10,610 nt of DNA, from NCBI GenBank assembly GCA_044238435.1, contig JBIIDH010000111.1, positions 1 through 10,610 of the forward strand. Reading direction: 5' to 3'. The DNA comes from VFMC01 sp044238435. GTDB lineage: Bacteria; Actinomycetota; Acidimicrobiia; Acidimicrobiales; Ilumatobacteraceae. The translations under genes were made by a program, and so were the position numbers. Below, piece after piece: positions 10,011 through 10,610 of the stretch. Position 1 is the stretch's first letter. The number at the start of each line of letters is the position of its first letter. The notes under the pieces were generated by a model, which saw only the letters and a program-made list of their open reading frames with translations, did no database searches and was not told where the DNA came from.

Positions 10011-10055
10011 CGCGATGAGCGTTCGGTGCGCCGGCTGCGCAACTTGCTCATCGCG
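10011..10055. repeat. Palindromic repeat unit 1 (45 bp)
   Basis: The unit starts with CGCGATGAGC and ends with its exact reverse complement GCTCATCGCG. A nested inner stem TGCGC/GCGCA surrounds a five-base loop, so the whole unit can fold into one long imperfect hairpin on either strand. It lies 15 bases after the stop of the GNAT-M20 gene, between two convergent genes. It could terminate transcription from both sides, but there is no T-tract after the stem. It matches unit 2 at 38 of 45 positions. Confidence 0.85.
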
Positions 10056-10071
10056 GCAGGGGTTGGGTCAG

Positions 10072-10116
10072 CGCGATGAGCAGTTGGTGCGCTGGTTGCG
10101 CAGGTTGCTCATCGCG
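10072..10116. repeat. Palindromic repeat unit 2 (45 bp)
   Basis: This unit has the same outer arms (CGCGATGAGC, GCTCATCGCG) and inner stem (TGCGC/GCGCA) as unit 1, starting 61 bases after it with a 16-base spacer between units. The seven differences from unit 1 fall in the internal loops and the hairpin loop, while both stems are unchanged. The right arm overlaps the end of the minus-strand oxidoreductase gene and contains its stop codon (TGA, read at 10111-10109). Confidence 0.85.
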
Positions 10117-10610
10117 GGAGGAAGGCTGACAGCACCTCGTCGCGCAGGCGGGCGTAGGTGTGGCGGCGCTGCTCGGGCGTGTCGCCGAGGGTGAAGTCGG
10201 GGATGGCGAACTCGTCGATCCCCGCCTCGACGTAGGTGCCGATCAGGTCGATCAACTCGGCGGGGCCACCGGCCAGGGTGCGGTCGGCCGGTGCGGCGGC
10301 GCGGATGGCGTCGCGGCGGGCGTCGTCGTCGGTCAGGAACACCAGCGCCTGCGCCGAGCGGCGCATCGTGGCGGGGTCGCGGCCCACGGCATCGCAGCCC
10401 GCCAGCCACAGGGCGGTGCGGCGCTGCAGTTCGTCGGGGTTGCCCCACGTGTTCCACTCGTCGGCCCAGCGGGCGGTGATGCGGGCCATGCGCGGGCTGC
10501 CGGTGCCCACCATGATCGGCAGCCTCGGCTTCGGCGTGAACGGCGCATCGACCAACTGGTACCAGCGTCCGTCGAACGAGGTGGCGGGCTCGTGCAGCAG
10601 GCGGTGGATC
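10109..10610 (-). CDS. LLM-class (luciferase-like) probable F420-dependent oxidoreductase, C-terminal part (5' end outside window)
   Basis: The frame enters from the right edge and ends with TGA at 10111-10109, giving about 166 C-terminal residues. The visible start, LLHEPATSFDGRWYQLVDAPF, followed by PKPRLPIMVGTG and ITARWADEWNTWGNPDEL, is the typical C-terminal half of luciferase-like monooxygenase family TIM barrels, where the GTG-type loop helps hold the flavin. In actinomycetes many members use coenzyme F420 rather than FMN, so F420 dependence is an inference. Substrate cannot be read. A TTG at 10555 is an internal codon and not a likely start, because homology-like sequence continues upstream to the window edge. 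The last codons and the stop lie inside palindromic unit 2, so the very C-terminus (Pro-Arg-stop) is written by the repeat. Confidence 0.88.
   Translation of the reverse strand, partial: IHRLLHEPATSFDGRWYQLVDAPFTPKPRLPIMVGTGSPRMARITARWADEWNTWGNPDELQRRTALWLAGCDAVGRDPATMRRSAQALVFLTDDDARRDAIRAAAPADRTLAGGPAELIDLIGTYVEAGIDEFAIPDFTLGDTPEQRRHTYARLRDEVLSAFLPR

Noticed and set aside
10011..10055. A classical rho-independent terminator
   Set aside because: The stem is strong but no run of T follows on either strand, so only a repeat with possible terminator activity is claimed.
10011..10116. A two-repeat CRISPR array
   Set aside because: The units are long, fully palindromic with internal hairpins, separated by only 16 bases, and no cas gene is near; they fit a REP-like palindrome better.

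Overview
The window is GC-rich, with G or C at most third codon positions, and almost fully coding. It holds the C-terminal end of uvrB, complete uvrA and complete uvrC, so all three subunits of the UvrABC nucleotide excision repair endonuclease are encoded within about 8.3 kb. A partial LLM-class oxidoreductase of the type that often uses coenzyme F420, the absence of Shine-Dalgarno sequences, and TAnnnT -10 hexamers seven bases before start codons (leaderless transcripts) point to a high-GC actinomycete. Acidimicrobiia is my best guess, but that is an inference and not proven by the sequence.

Layout: (1) 1-290 (+), 3' end of uvrB with its UVR motif. (2) 287-1375 (-), an EAL-domain protein with a degenerate active site; its stop codon overlaps the uvrB stop by two bases. 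(3) 1411-4269 (+), uvrA, divergent from the EAL gene. (4) 4280-5539 (+), an MFS transporter 10 bases after uvrA, probably in its operon. (5) 5541-6386 (-), a rhomboid-fold membrane protein lacking the serine protease catalytic residues; it converges on the MFS gene with one base between stops. (6) 6448-8334 (+), uvrC, divergent from the rhomboid-like gene across a 61-base bidirectional promoter. (7) 8331-9995 (+), a single ORF fusing an AAC(6')-like GNAT acetyltransferase to a complete M20 zinc amidohydrolase/peptidase, overlapping uvrC by ATGA. (8) 10011-10116, two tandem 45-bp palindromic units. (9) 10109-10610 (-), the C-terminal part of an LLM-class oxidoreductase whose stop codon lies inside the second palindrome.

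The repair genes work together: UvrA loads UvrB at lesions and UvrC makes both incisions. The accessory genes between them (EAL protein, MFS, pseudo-rhomboid, GNAT-M20) have no established link to repair. No gap without a gene exceeds 300 bases. The points most worth following up are the GNAT-M20 fusion, the paired palindromes that supply a stop codon, the consistent leaderless promoter geometry, and the two apparent pseudoenzymes (EAL and rhomboid).
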